DNA of 15,563 nt. Origin: Candidatus Woesearchaeota archaeon. Its GTDB lineage: Archaea; Nanobdellota; Nanobdellia; Woesearchaeales; GW2011-AR4. The stretch is from contig JAHWGX010000065.1 in the NCBI GenBank assembly GCA_019323655.1, positions 1-15,563 of the forward strand. The letters run 5' to 3'. This document shows, one piece after another, positions 1 to 6,651 of the stretch (its first letter is position 1; every line of letters begins with the position of its first letter). The position numbers were made by a program, and so were the translations under genes. The notes beneath the pieces are model-generated. The model saw only the letters and a list, made by a program, of their open reading frames with translations. It was not told the DNA's origin and ran no database searches.

Positions 1-9
1 GAAATTCTT

Positions 10-32
10 GCTAACTTAAAGATTAAGTTAGC
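10..32. repeat. Perfect 10-bp inverted repeat with 3-base loop
   Basis: GCTAACTTAA (10-19) and its exact reverse complement (23-32) flank the loop AGA. It lies about 100 bases upstream of the GHKL ATPase gene. It could be an operator-like palindrome, a hairpin in the transcript of an upstream gene, or a remnant of a mobile end. No T-run follows, so it is not a clear terminator. Frame +1 is open from base 1 to the TGA at 61-63, so the repeat may even lie in the last codons of an upstream gene. Function unknown. Confidence 0.45.
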
Positions 33-133
33 ATGTTGGCTGAAAACCGGCCAAGGCATTTGATATTTTTTGAGAATTTTATGAAACTGATCGGTGGAAA
101 ACTGGTTTTAGTGAGCTCTACTGCTTAATACTA

Positions 134-2035
134 TTGGAAGAAGCTGTTACTAAGGAGACAAAAAGGATCGAAGCAAATCAAGCTTACTTGAGTCAGGCAG
201 CTGAACTGTTTGGGAAAGATGAAGCCCAAGATCCAAATCAAATACGCGATTTTATTTATAATCTTATTAAAATCCAGTTTCAATATCCAGAGCATTTTAT
301 TCGAGAACTTATTCAAAATTCAGCAGCAGCAACAAAGACCATAGCTCTAGAGAAAAGTGAAAAAAGCCTTAATGCAACTGATTTAGATTTTGAAGGGCTT
401 AGTATAGATGTTTATGTTGATCGAGAAAAAGGTATTGTAAGAGTCGAAGATAATGGCATTGGAATGACACAAGAGGTAATGGAGGGTGTTTATTTTAACT
501 TAGGTAAATCTCTTAATGAAGCTCTTAAACATGCTGCAGGGAAATTTGGTATAGGAGCAGTAAGCTGTTATGGTTTAAATCATGATTATGTTGCGGTTGA
601 TAGTAAACCAAGAGAAGGCTTAGGAGGATTAGCGATTGTTGATTCTAATCTACAAAGAGATGATTTCATGCCAACAACAAGGGGTGAGAATGGCACTACA
701 GTTGAAATAAAGCTATCAGCAAAATCCACTATCGATTGGGATAGGATAGTACAGATTCTTAAAGAAGACTGTTGTTATGTTGAGACACCAGTATATTTGC
801 ATATGAATGGTAAATCTGAAAAAATAAACAAACCCCTCTTTCCAGATACACCTAATACAATTATCTTTGATGAGGATCTAGTTCAGGGGCATCTAACAAA
901 AACAGATGAGGGAGTTGTAGAGCTTCTATCCCATAGAATTAAACTATCTGAAATTAAGAGTATAGGTTATGAAGGTGCAGCTAATTGTGATGGCTTTAAC
1001 ACAATTTTTTCGAGAGATACGGTGGTTAACGATCCGGTTCTAAAATATGTTTTGGGATATATAAGACATAAAGTTACGGAACTAAGGCACAATGGAGAAA
1101 TTGATATCAAAAAGCTTTCAATAGAAGCAAGGCTTGCAGATTATAGGGGTTTTGTATACAATACTCTATTTAATCAGGATGGTACGCCGAATGAAAAATG
1201 GTTATTACTGAATTTGAAAGACTTTGAACGAGACTTAGATTTTGAACCTGATATTAGGATTTTGGATAAAGCAACTTTATTAAGTGGTGTGAGCCTAGGG
1301 ATTTTAGGTTTTGCTGCTGGATTCCCCGATGCAGTATTAGCATCTTGTTTTGGACTAGAAGGACTTACTTTGGGTGTTTTGGGGGCTAAAGCCCTTGAAG
1401 ATAAAATAAATGAACAAATAGTAAGACACCATAGCAAAAAATACTTTATGAAATGTAATGCTGTAATAGAAACTAGGAGTCTATTTGAAAAAGCGGCAAT
1501 AGGTACTGTAAAAACATTACTCCCTACTGCAACAATGGTACTGGCAGGTGTGGGTTTATATAACACAATTATAACTATATCCTCATTATCAGAAGCTACA
1601 GACATTGCCTCTAAACATTATATTGCTTCTCAGATAGCACAAACAATGCAATATACTGATCCCTCTTCATCACTTTGTTTGGGTATTGGTGCAGGATTAG
1701 CAGCAGGTGGATTAGGTTTGTGGATTAATCATCGCAAGAAGGGGAATTTGTTTATGCCCTATAATGAACCATTGAATGAAGAGCAAGAAAGATTTTTAGA
1801 TGAAGTAAAAAGTGAGTTAATGGGGTATGGTTTACCTAAAGAAGTTGAAGTAGTTTACAGCTGGAATCTCAAACCTGATCAAGGCCGTTGTGTGGTAAGG
1901 AAAAATGAGATTGCATTAAACCGGTATGAAGAATATCCTGCTTGGGTTCCAGTTTTATTATACGCTACGAATGTGCTTAAGGATTCAAAAAAAGCTTGGA
2001 CAATAACTAGCAACCATAAGGGGGATAAACTATGA
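134..2035 (+). CDS. Membrane-bound GHKL (Hsp90-like) ATPase
   Basis: 633 residues. The N-terminal domain is a GHKL/Hsp90-type ATPase. The N-box is at 58-66 (E58 and N62, but the usual Asp of NxxDA is Ala). The Bergerat DxGxG motif is at 106-110 (VEDNGIGM), the Hsp90-style G2 box at 136-141 (GKFGIG), and the Gly-Thr motif at 184-189 (GENGTT). A transducer-like region follows to about 340. Hydrophobic stretches at about 381-421 (long enough for two helices), 456-483 and 513-531 suggest about four membrane segments with both ends in the cytosol. A soluble tail of about 100 residues ends the protein. ATP hydrolysis is inferred from the motifs; the client is unknown. The start is TTG with no clear ribosome site. 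The frame is open back to base 74 without an ATG, so the true start is uncertain. The gene overlaps the next by ATGA, implying translational coupling. CTG Leu and GGC Gly look rarer than in the genes downstream, which hints at transfer. Confidence 0.82.
   Translation: MEEAVTKETKRIEANQAYLSQAAELFGKDEAQDPNQIRDFIYNLIKIQFQYPEHFIRELIQNSAAATKTIALEKSEKSLNATDLDFEGLSIDVYVDREKGIVRVEDNGIGMTQEVMEGVYFNLGKSLNEALKHAAGKFGIGAVSCYGLNHDYVAVDSKPREGLGGLAIVDSNLQRDDFMPTTRGENGTTVEIKLSAKSTIDWDRIVQILKEDCCYVETPVYLHMNGKSEKINKPLFPDTPNTIIFDEDLVQGHLTKTDEGVVELLSHRIKLSEIKSIGYEGAANCDGFNTIFSRDTVVNDPVLKYVLGYIRHKVTELRHNGEIDIKKLSIEARLADYRGFVYNTLFNQDGTPNEKWLLLNLKDFERDLDFEPDIRILDKATLLSGVSLGILGFAAGFPDAVLASCFGLEGLTLGVLGAKALEDKINEQIVRHHSKKYFMKCNAVIETRSLFEKAAIGTVKTLLPTATMVLAGVGLYNTIITISSLSEATDIASKHYIASQIAQTMQYTDPSSSLCLGIGAGLAAGGLGLWINHRKKGNLFMPYNEPLNEEQERFLDEVKSELMGYGLPKEVEVVYSWNLKPDQGRCVVRKNEIALNRYEEYPAWVPVLLYATNVLKDSKKAWTITSNHKGDKL
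2018..2024 (+). promoter_or_regulatory. Shine-Dalgarno site of the second gene of the pair
   Basis: AAGGGGG lies seven bases before the ATG at 2032, inside the end of the upstream gene. With the ATGA overlap it supports coupled translation of the two proteins, probably in fixed ratio, and fixes the start at 2032. Confidence 0.6.
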
Positions 2036-4179
2036 GCAAAAGATTTGCATTTAAGCTATCTCTTTTGGATTGGATTAGAAAGCTAAACTCTAATTATGAA
2101 GATCCAGTAGATTTCCTTAGTAATTTTGTTAGTTTATTTTATGAACATGGAGCAACAGTTGATATTCATATTTGTGATGATGCAATTGAGTTGGAGGGTT
2201 CAGGTACAATTGAGGATAAACTTTTTGAGAATGTTAAGCATGGGAACTTCAGAGAATTAACAACAGTTATTCCTCCAGTTAAAGATTACGAAGAATTAAC
2301 TCTAAAGTCGGGAAATTGGGTTTTGAAAATTGATGGAGAGAGAAATATGGGGGTAGAAAAAACCCATAATCCAGATAATGGAACTAGGTTGCTAATTAAA
2401 AGAAATAATCCCCCAAAGGGTGAAATAGATAGATTATGCCATTTGTATCGAGGTTCTGACCTTGAAGTTAAAGTTAATGGTAAGCCTTTAACTGTATATG
2501 ACAATGCTTTTGAATTCCAAAAAGATGCTTTCTGTGGAAGAGTAGTTTATAAATCTACAACAGAAGGCAGAATACATTTTTTCGAAAGAGGGAGATATAT
2601 CTCTAATATTCCTTTCTTACCTGGAGTGGACATGGCCCTTCATGATCATAATATACCTACGACATTAACCAAATCCAGAGTAATAACAAGTGGTAAGGGA
2701 AAAGAGCAGTATGATAGATTTCAACAGGCATTACCATTGATCATGACTGAATTTTTGAAATCTGATTATGTAAGTTCTCTTAGAGAAAAATCTGAAAGAT
2801 CATACCAAACACTACTTAGAACAGTATTTAATAGATTTAAGGATAATAGAGAAATTTGCGACATTGTAAGAGAAAATATTTGTTTTGCGGACACTACTGG
2901 AAAAATAAATATTGAATATTCTATTGAAAATCTTGGAAAAAACCTGGGCTTAGAGATTTCAGAACCAGAACTTTACAAAGAACTTACTGGAAAAACTTTT
3001 CTAGTGAAAGAAGATACGCCAGAAGGGGTACCATATTTAACGCGTAGAGGGGTACCATATTTAACGCGTAGAGCTTTCGTAGTGGGTTCCGTTTTAGCTG
3101 CTAGTTGTATTACAACGGGTTTAAGCCTAAACCCAGTTGGTGGTTTTTACGGCGGTATAAATTGGGAGCATCAAGAGCATATTGCCCGCGAAATAGTTGC
3201 ACCTCGTGATGGTTCTGGCTATATAAGATTGGATACAAGCAACTATGTTTTCCAGCAACCTGATGGAACTATTCTTTGGGGTGATAGAGAGCCATATGAC
3301 ACTTTAATTAGCTCTGTTCATGTTGAACTTCCAGAAGAACTTACTAATTTAAAAGAAGCTTCTACACCAGAAAAAATGAAGGCAGTCTGGGAGCATATAA
3401 ATAAAAATTTTGAATATGATGCTATAGAGCCTGAAGTTAGAGCGAAATATCCTGATATTCTTACAGCGATGATATCAGAAAGAAAAGCTGATTGTTCTAG
3501 TGGAAATACTTATGCAGCCTTACTATTACACGAGTTAGAAGTTTATAATTTACGTTATGCAGTAGGTCCCCGTTCAGGTATAGATCATGGATGGCTTGAA
3601 ATTGAAAATGATGGTCAATGGGAAATAGCCGATTTTACTCCGGAAATAATGTCCGAGACCTTCCAGAATTTAATAAATGAGTATGGGGGAATTCCAACAC
3701 ATGCAGTAAATGTTTCTGGTAATAGATTCTATTCATTCCCTGGTAGGGTTGATGTAACGATACAAAATCCAGTTTTTTATACAGAACCAAGTCTAAATGT
3801 AACGATACAAAATCCAGTTTGTTATACAGAACCAATTCTAAAAGAAATTGGCTTAGCGCTTGCATTCTCAGCTGCTACACCTCTTTTTGTAGCAGGAACA
3901 TATATGGTGGTATCAAAGTTAATAAGTGGACTATCCAAATCTGGAACTGATGTACCTCCAGTAGAGGCTAATGCGGTTACTCTTAAAACGATAGAAGATA
4001 TTCTAGATATTCCAGTTGTAGCAACTAAAAATAAATTTGAGTATTCGAAAGGAACTATTTATATACCTCCAGACCGTCTTAACATGCCTGTATTAGGAAT
4101 TGTCACAGAAGCGGTACCTCAACTACCTCCAGATCGACAATTGGAAATATACAGAAAGATTGCAAATTTAGCAAAATAG
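2032..4179 (+). CDS. Pseudo-GHKL / transglutaminase-like membrane protein
   Basis: 715 residues, not recognised as a named family as a whole. Residues 1 to about 250 resemble the GHKL and transducer regions of the upstream protein: the order Asn-Gly-Thr (116-118), a helix, then V-x-V-N-G-K (146-151) matches its GENGTT...LHMNGK. The N-box Glu/Asn and the Asp of DxGxG are missing, so it is probably a pseudo-ATPase. A twin-arginine stretch at 345-350 (TRRAFV) leads into a hydrophobic helix (about 348-366). Residues about 430-545 form a transglutaminase-like (papain-fold) domain with Cys488 (ADCSSG), His519 (DHGWLEI) and Asp534 (ADFTPE) at usual spacings. A second membrane helix lies at about 606-630, followed by a tail like that of the partner protein. 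The topology would place the Cys-His-Asp domain outside the membrane and both ends inside. The activity could be peptide hydrolysis or crosslinking. It carries two tandem duplications (3025-3072 and 3752-3841). Confidence 0.8.
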   Translation: MSKRFAFKLSLLDWIRKLNSNYEDPVDFLSNFVSLFYEHGATVDIHICDDAIELEGSGTIEDKLFENVKHGNFRELTTVIPPVKDYEELTLKSGNWVLKIDGERNMGVEKTHNPDNGTRLLIKRNNPPKGEIDRLCHLYRGSDLEVKVNGKPLTVYDNAFEFQKDAFCGRVVYKSTTEGRIHFFERGRYISNIPFLPGVDMALHDHNIPTTLTKSRVITSGKGKEQYDRFQQALPLIMTEFLKSDYVSSLREKSERSYQTLLRTVFNRFKDNREICDIVRENICFADTTGKINIEYSIENLGKNLGLEISEPELYKELTGKTFLVKEDTPEGVPYLTRRGVPYLTRRAFVVGSVLAASCITTGLSLNPVGGFYGGINWEHQEHIAREIVAPRDGSGYIRLDTSNYVFQQPDGTILWGDREPYDTLISSVHVELPEELTNLKEASTPEKMKAVWEHINKNFEYDAIEPEVRAKYPDILTAMISERKADCSSGNTYAALLLHELEVYNLRYAVGPRSGIDHGWLEIENDGQWEIADFTPEIMSETFQNLINEYGGIPTHAVNVSGNRFYSFPGRVDVTIQNPVFYTEPSLNVTIQNPVCYTEPILKEIGLALAFSAATPLFVAGTYMVVSKLISGLSKSGTDVPPVEANAVTLKTIEDILDIPVVATKNKFEYSKGTIYIPPDRLNMPVLGIVTEAVPQLPPDRQLEIYRKIANLAK
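3025..3072 (+). repeat. 24-bp perfect tandem duplication in the twin-arginine segment
   Basis: Two identical 24-base units (3025-3048 and 3049-3072) begin GGGGTACCATAT and end ACGCGTAGA. In frame they encode GVPYLTRR twice, immediately before the first membrane helix, so the di-arginine motif is doubled. Identity of the two copies points to a recent slippage or duplication event. Confidence 0.93.
3752..3841 (+). repeat. 45-bp imperfect tandem duplication
   Basis: Two adjacent 45-base units (3752-3796 and 3797-3841) differ at two positions. In frame they encode two 15-residue copies of (D/N)VTIQNPV(F/C)YTEP(S/I)L, between the transglutaminase-like domain and the second membrane helix. They lengthen the juxtamembrane linker without breaking the frame. 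Confidence 0.93.
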
Positions 4180-4185
4180 TCGAAC

Positions 4186-4232
4186 TAACCCTCCATTCTA
4201 GATTGTTGTATTTATAAAACAACTAAGGGTTA
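4186..4232. promoter_or_regulatory. Bulged inverted repeat containing a TATA-like core
   Basis: TAACCCT (4186-4192) pairs with AGGGTTA (4226-4232), and inside it GTTGT (4205-4209) pairs with ACAAC (4219-4223). The loop holds TTTATAAA (4211-4218), a good archaeal TATA box. It lies between the transglutaminase-like gene and gatC. It could be the 3' hairpin of the upstream transcript or an upstream promoter for gatC. There is no T-run, so termination is not shown. Confidence 0.35.
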
Positions 4233-4295
4233 TAGCATTTACGCTTCAATTATGTTTGCATTATTATGATTTCCAAAAAATTAATTAGCACAAAC

Positions 4296-4303
4296 TTTTT
4301 AAA
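4296..4303 (+). promoter_or_regulatory. TATA box of gatC
   Basis: TTTTTAAA is centred about 26 bases before the ATG at 4326. This predicts transcription starting at or next to the start codon (leaderless), in line with several other genes of the window. It argues against the upstream in-frame ATG at 4266. Confidence 0.5.
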
Positions 4304-4325
4304 CATTATTCCAAAACATCAGACT

Positions 4326-4616
4326 ATGAAAGTTGAAATCAACAAAAGGCTGATAGAGCATGTTGCAGAGGTTGCGAGGCTAAAGCTCACAGAGAAAGAA
4401 ATTGATAAGTTTTCAAAAGAGCTTAAGGATGTTATCGAGGCTTTCTCGTCGCTTGACAAGATTGACACAAAAAATATAGAGGCAAGCCTTCAGCCGGTTG
4501 AGATAAAAAATATTCTCAGGGAGGACAAACGGAAAGAGTCTTTCAGCCAGAACGAAGCCTTAAGCCTGACAGAGCAGAAAAAAGACGGCTACTTCAGGGG
4601 GCCTAAGGCCATTTAA
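4326..4616 (+). CDS. gatC: Aspartyl/glutamyl-tRNA amidotransferase subunit C
   Basis: 96 residues, the usual GatC length. GatC is the small subunit that wraps and stabilises GatA-GatB. In archaea GatCAB typically converts Asp-tRNA(Asn) to Asn-tRNA(Asn) in the cytosol, while GatDE handles Gln-tRNA. Seen here: the N-terminal helix with the typical VAEVARLKLTEKE pattern, a second helix (KELKDVIEAFSSLDKID), the LRED segment in the middle, and the C-terminal aromatic-Pro ending (YFRGPKAI). The ATG at 4326 is preferred over the in-frame ATG at 4266: it gives the family N-terminus MKVEINKRLIEHVAEVARL, and a TATA box sits about 26 bases before it. The upstream extension has no family character. gatA follows after one intervening gene; gatB is not in the window. 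Confidence 0.93.
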   Translation: MKVEINKRLIEHVAEVARLKLTEKEIDKFSKELKDVIEAFSSLDKIDTKNIEASLQPVEIKNILREDKRKESFSQNEALSLTEQKKDGYFRGPKAI

Positions 4617-4632
4617 GCCGGGAAGAAGGAAA

Positions 4633-5136
4633 ATGAGAGCGCATAAACTGATGATTATTTTGTTTTTGCTTGTTACTGCCGGATGCATCAATAGCAGGGA
4701 CAAGACCGGAAACAGGATAGCTGTAATAGAGACAGACAAAGGCACAGTAAAAATCGAATTGTTTGAAGATAAGGCGCCTATAACCACAAAGAACTTTATC
4801 GAACTTGCGGAATCCGGGTTTTACAATGGATTGACCTTCCATAGGGTTGAGCCTGGCTTTGTGGTACAGGGGGGAGACCCGAATGGAGACGGCACAGGAG
4901 GCAGCGGAAAAACAATACCTCTGGAAATACACCCCGAGTTGAAGCATGTCAAGGGAGCTGTGGCCATGGCCCGCAAACCGGACCCTGACAGCGCAACATC
5001 GCAGTTTTACATAACTCTTGATGACACCCCCTTCCTTGACGGGAACTATGCTGTTTTCGGCAGGGTAATTGAAGGGATGGATGCCGTTGAGAACCTAGCA
5101 GTTGGCGATAAGATGAATAAAGTCACTGTAAGCTGA
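4633..5136 (+). CDS. Cyclophilin-type peptidyl-prolyl isomerase, putative lipoprotein
   Basis: 167 residues. It begins with a short signal sequence: basic start, hydrophobic LMIILFLLV, then the lipobox TAGC with Cys18. This predicts export and lipid anchoring on the outer face of the membrane. A compact cyclophilin domain fills residues about 28-166, with FHRVEPGFVVQGGDPNGDG (70-87, catalytic Arg71), SATSQFYITL (120-129) and LDGNYAVFGRV. It catalyses cis-trans isomerisation of X-Pro bonds, here probably assisting folding of exported proteins. The ATG at 4633 follows a purine-rich stretch (GGGAAGAAGGAAA) 16 bases after gatC, so it is probably cotranscribed. Its place between gatC and gatA is unusual and shows no functional link to tRNA amidation. 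The family call is secure; the lipoprotein call is inferred from the lipobox. Confidence 0.93.
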   Translation: MRAHKLMIILFLLVTAGCINSRDKTGNRIAVIETDKGTVKIELFEDKAPITTKNFIELAESGFYNGLTFHRVEPGFVVQGGDPNGDGTGGSGKTIPLEIHPELKHVKGAVAMARKPDPDSATSQFYITLDDTPFLDGNYAVFGRVIEGMDAVENLAVGDKMNKVTVS

Positions 5137-5182
5137 TATTGTGTATAAAGCCCAATTGACAGGCAAACCAATACTGCCAAAA

Positions 5183-5191
5183 TATTTTTAA
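5183..5191 (+). promoter_or_regulatory. TATA-like element of gatA
   Basis: TATTTTTAA is centred about 25 bases before the ATG at 5212, but only about 13 before the alternative ATG at 5200. If used, it favours the 5212 start. It lies after the end of the cyclophilin gene, so gatA could have its own promoter. Confidence 0.35.
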
Positions 5192-5211
5192 TGACCTGAA
5201 TGAATGCCAAG

Positions 5212-6651
5212 ATGAACACCAAGGATTTTGCAGATAATGTAAGGAGCAATAATATAGACCTTCTGGAGCATACTGAAAAGGTTATAGATGAATGCAAAAA
5301 AATAAACAAGGAATATGGCTATTTTAATGTTATTTCCGGAGAGCTTGCACTGCAGCAGGCAAAAGAGATTAAAAAAGAGATAAAAAACAATGCTAAGGAA
5401 ATTAAAAACAAAAAACTGCTTGGCGTTGCTGTTTCTGTTAAGGACAATATCTGCGTGAAAAATGTGGAGAGCACAGCAGGAAGCAGAATACTTAAGGGAT
5501 ATAAGCCTTTGTTCGATGCCACTGTAATAAAGAAGGTGAAAGAACAAGGCGCGATTATAATCGGGAAGACTGCCCAGGACGAGTTTGGATTTGGAAGCTT
5601 TTCTGTTAATGTTGGCTTGGGTTTTGAAATTCCAAAAAACCCTTTTGACAAGCAAAGAAGCTGCGGCGGGAGCAGCGGAGGGGCTGCCGGCTTAACGCAA
5701 AAAGCATCTTTTCCCCATATAGCATTAGGAGAATCAACAGGCGGCTCTATCGCAACACCCGCTTCATTTTGCGGGGTTTTTGGCTTGTGCCCGACATACG
5801 GCAGGGTTTCAAGATACGGCCTAATAGACTATGCCAACAGCTTGGATAAGATAGGGCCTTTGGGAAAAAGTTTGCATGATGCTGCATTGTTGCTGGAGAC
5901 AATTTCAGGCTTTGATGAGAAGGAAAGCACTGCGATAAACAAGCCTGCTGAAAAATATGCAGATTTCGCTAACGGGCAAGTAAAAAATATGCGGATAGGG
6001 GCAATAAAAGAGGCGTTTAAGGGAACTGATGAGAAAATAAACAAAGAAATACATATAGGAATAAAAAAACTGGAGGAATGCGGAGCAAAAACTGATGAAA
6101 TCTCTTTAAACCTGCCGATAAAGCACGGGCTGGCAACTTACTATTTATTAGCAACCTCAGAGGCTTCTACCAATTTAGCAAAATACTGCGGAATGCGCTA
6201 TGGCATTAGCGGCAAACTGGAAGGGAATTTCAACGAGTTCTTTACAAAAGTAAGGAGCGAGAATTTAGGGGCAGAGGCAAAGAGAAGAATTATTCTGGGA
6301 ACTTTTGCCAGGATGTCCGGCTATAGGGACGCTTATTATATCAAAGCAACCAAGGTCAGGGCAATGATTGTGAATGAATACAAAAAAATGTTCAAGAAAT
6401 ACGATGCATTAATAAGCCCTACCGCTCCGATACTGCCTCCAAAGATTTCTGAAATTGAGAAGCTTAGCCCTCTGCAGAATTATATGATGGATGTTATGAC
6501 TGTTTCCCCCAATCTTGCCGGGCTGCCGCATTTAAGCGCTCCAGTTGGTTTTGTTGACAAGCTGCCTGTAGGGATGCTGATTATGGCAGATCATTTGCAG
6601 GAAAGCAAATTAGTGCAGCTTGGGAGTGTTTTTGATGGAGAAAAATATTAA
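5212..6651 (+). CDS. gatA: Aspartyl/glutamyl-tRNA amidotransferase subunit A
   Basis: About 479 residues (483 from the alternative ATG at 5200). It is the glutaminase/amidase subunit that frees ammonia from Gln for GatB to use on the mischarged tRNA. Amidase-signature residues are all present (numbering from 5200): Lys81 in VSVKDNI, the Gly-Ser-rich CGGSSGG block with the cis-Ser at 158-159, and nucleophile Ser183 in ESTGGS, followed by TPASFCGVFGLCPTYGRVSRYGL. The residue before the TGGS turn is Ser instead of the common Asp. The ammonia-donor domain continues to the usual SPTAPILP and the LPHLSAPVGF segment. The C-terminus is a little short (ends FDGEKY), and the stop overlaps the stop of the convergent endonuclease IV gene by four bases. 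ATG 5212 gives MNTKDFADNV, a normal family start, and fits the TATA spacing. gatC is two genes upstream. Confidence 0.95.
   Translation: MNTKDFADNVRSNNIDLLEHTEKVIDECKKINKEYGYFNVISGELALQQAKEIKKEIKNNAKEIKNKKLLGVAVSVKDNICVKNVESTAGSRILKGYKPLFDATVIKKVKEQGAIIIGKTAQDEFGFGSFSVNVGLGFEIPKNPFDKQRSCGGSSGGAAGLTQKASFPHIALGESTGGSIATPASFCGVFGLCPTYGRVSRYGLIDYANSLDKIGPLGKSLHDAALLLETISGFDEKESTAINKPAEKYADFANGQVKNMRIGAIKEAFKGTDEKINKEIHIGIKKLEECGAKTDEISLNLPIKHGLATYYLLATSEASTNLAKYCGMRYGISGKLEGNFNEFFTKVRSENLGAEAKRRIILGTFARMSGYRDAYYIKATKVRAMIVNEYKKMFKKYDALISPTAPILPPKISEIEKLSPLQNYMMDVMTVSPNLAGLPHLSAPVGFVDKLPVGMLIMADHLQESKLVQLGSVFDGEKY

Noticed and set aside
1..63. Open frame +1 from the left edge to the TGA at 61-63, possible end of an upstream gene
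   Set aside because: 20 codons without recognisable family character and containing the perfect hairpin. Not enough to call a partial gene.
81..128. Short frame from ATG at 81 (MKLIGGKLVLVSSTA) before the GHKL gene
   Set aside because: Only 15 codons, in a different frame from the ATPase, with no ribosome site. Could be a leader peptide but nothing supports it.
1174..1605. Minus-strand frame of 143 codons inside the GHKL gene
   Set aside because: Lies fully within a well-supported coding region; composition is that of an antisense shadow.
134..4179. Interpretation of the pair as a two-component histidine kinase system
   Set aside because: No phosphoacceptor His motif, no receiver domain, and the G2 box is Hsp90-like, not kinase-like.
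4266..4325. N-terminal extension of GatC from ATG 4266
   Set aside because: No family similarity, and the TATA box at 4296 would lie inside it.
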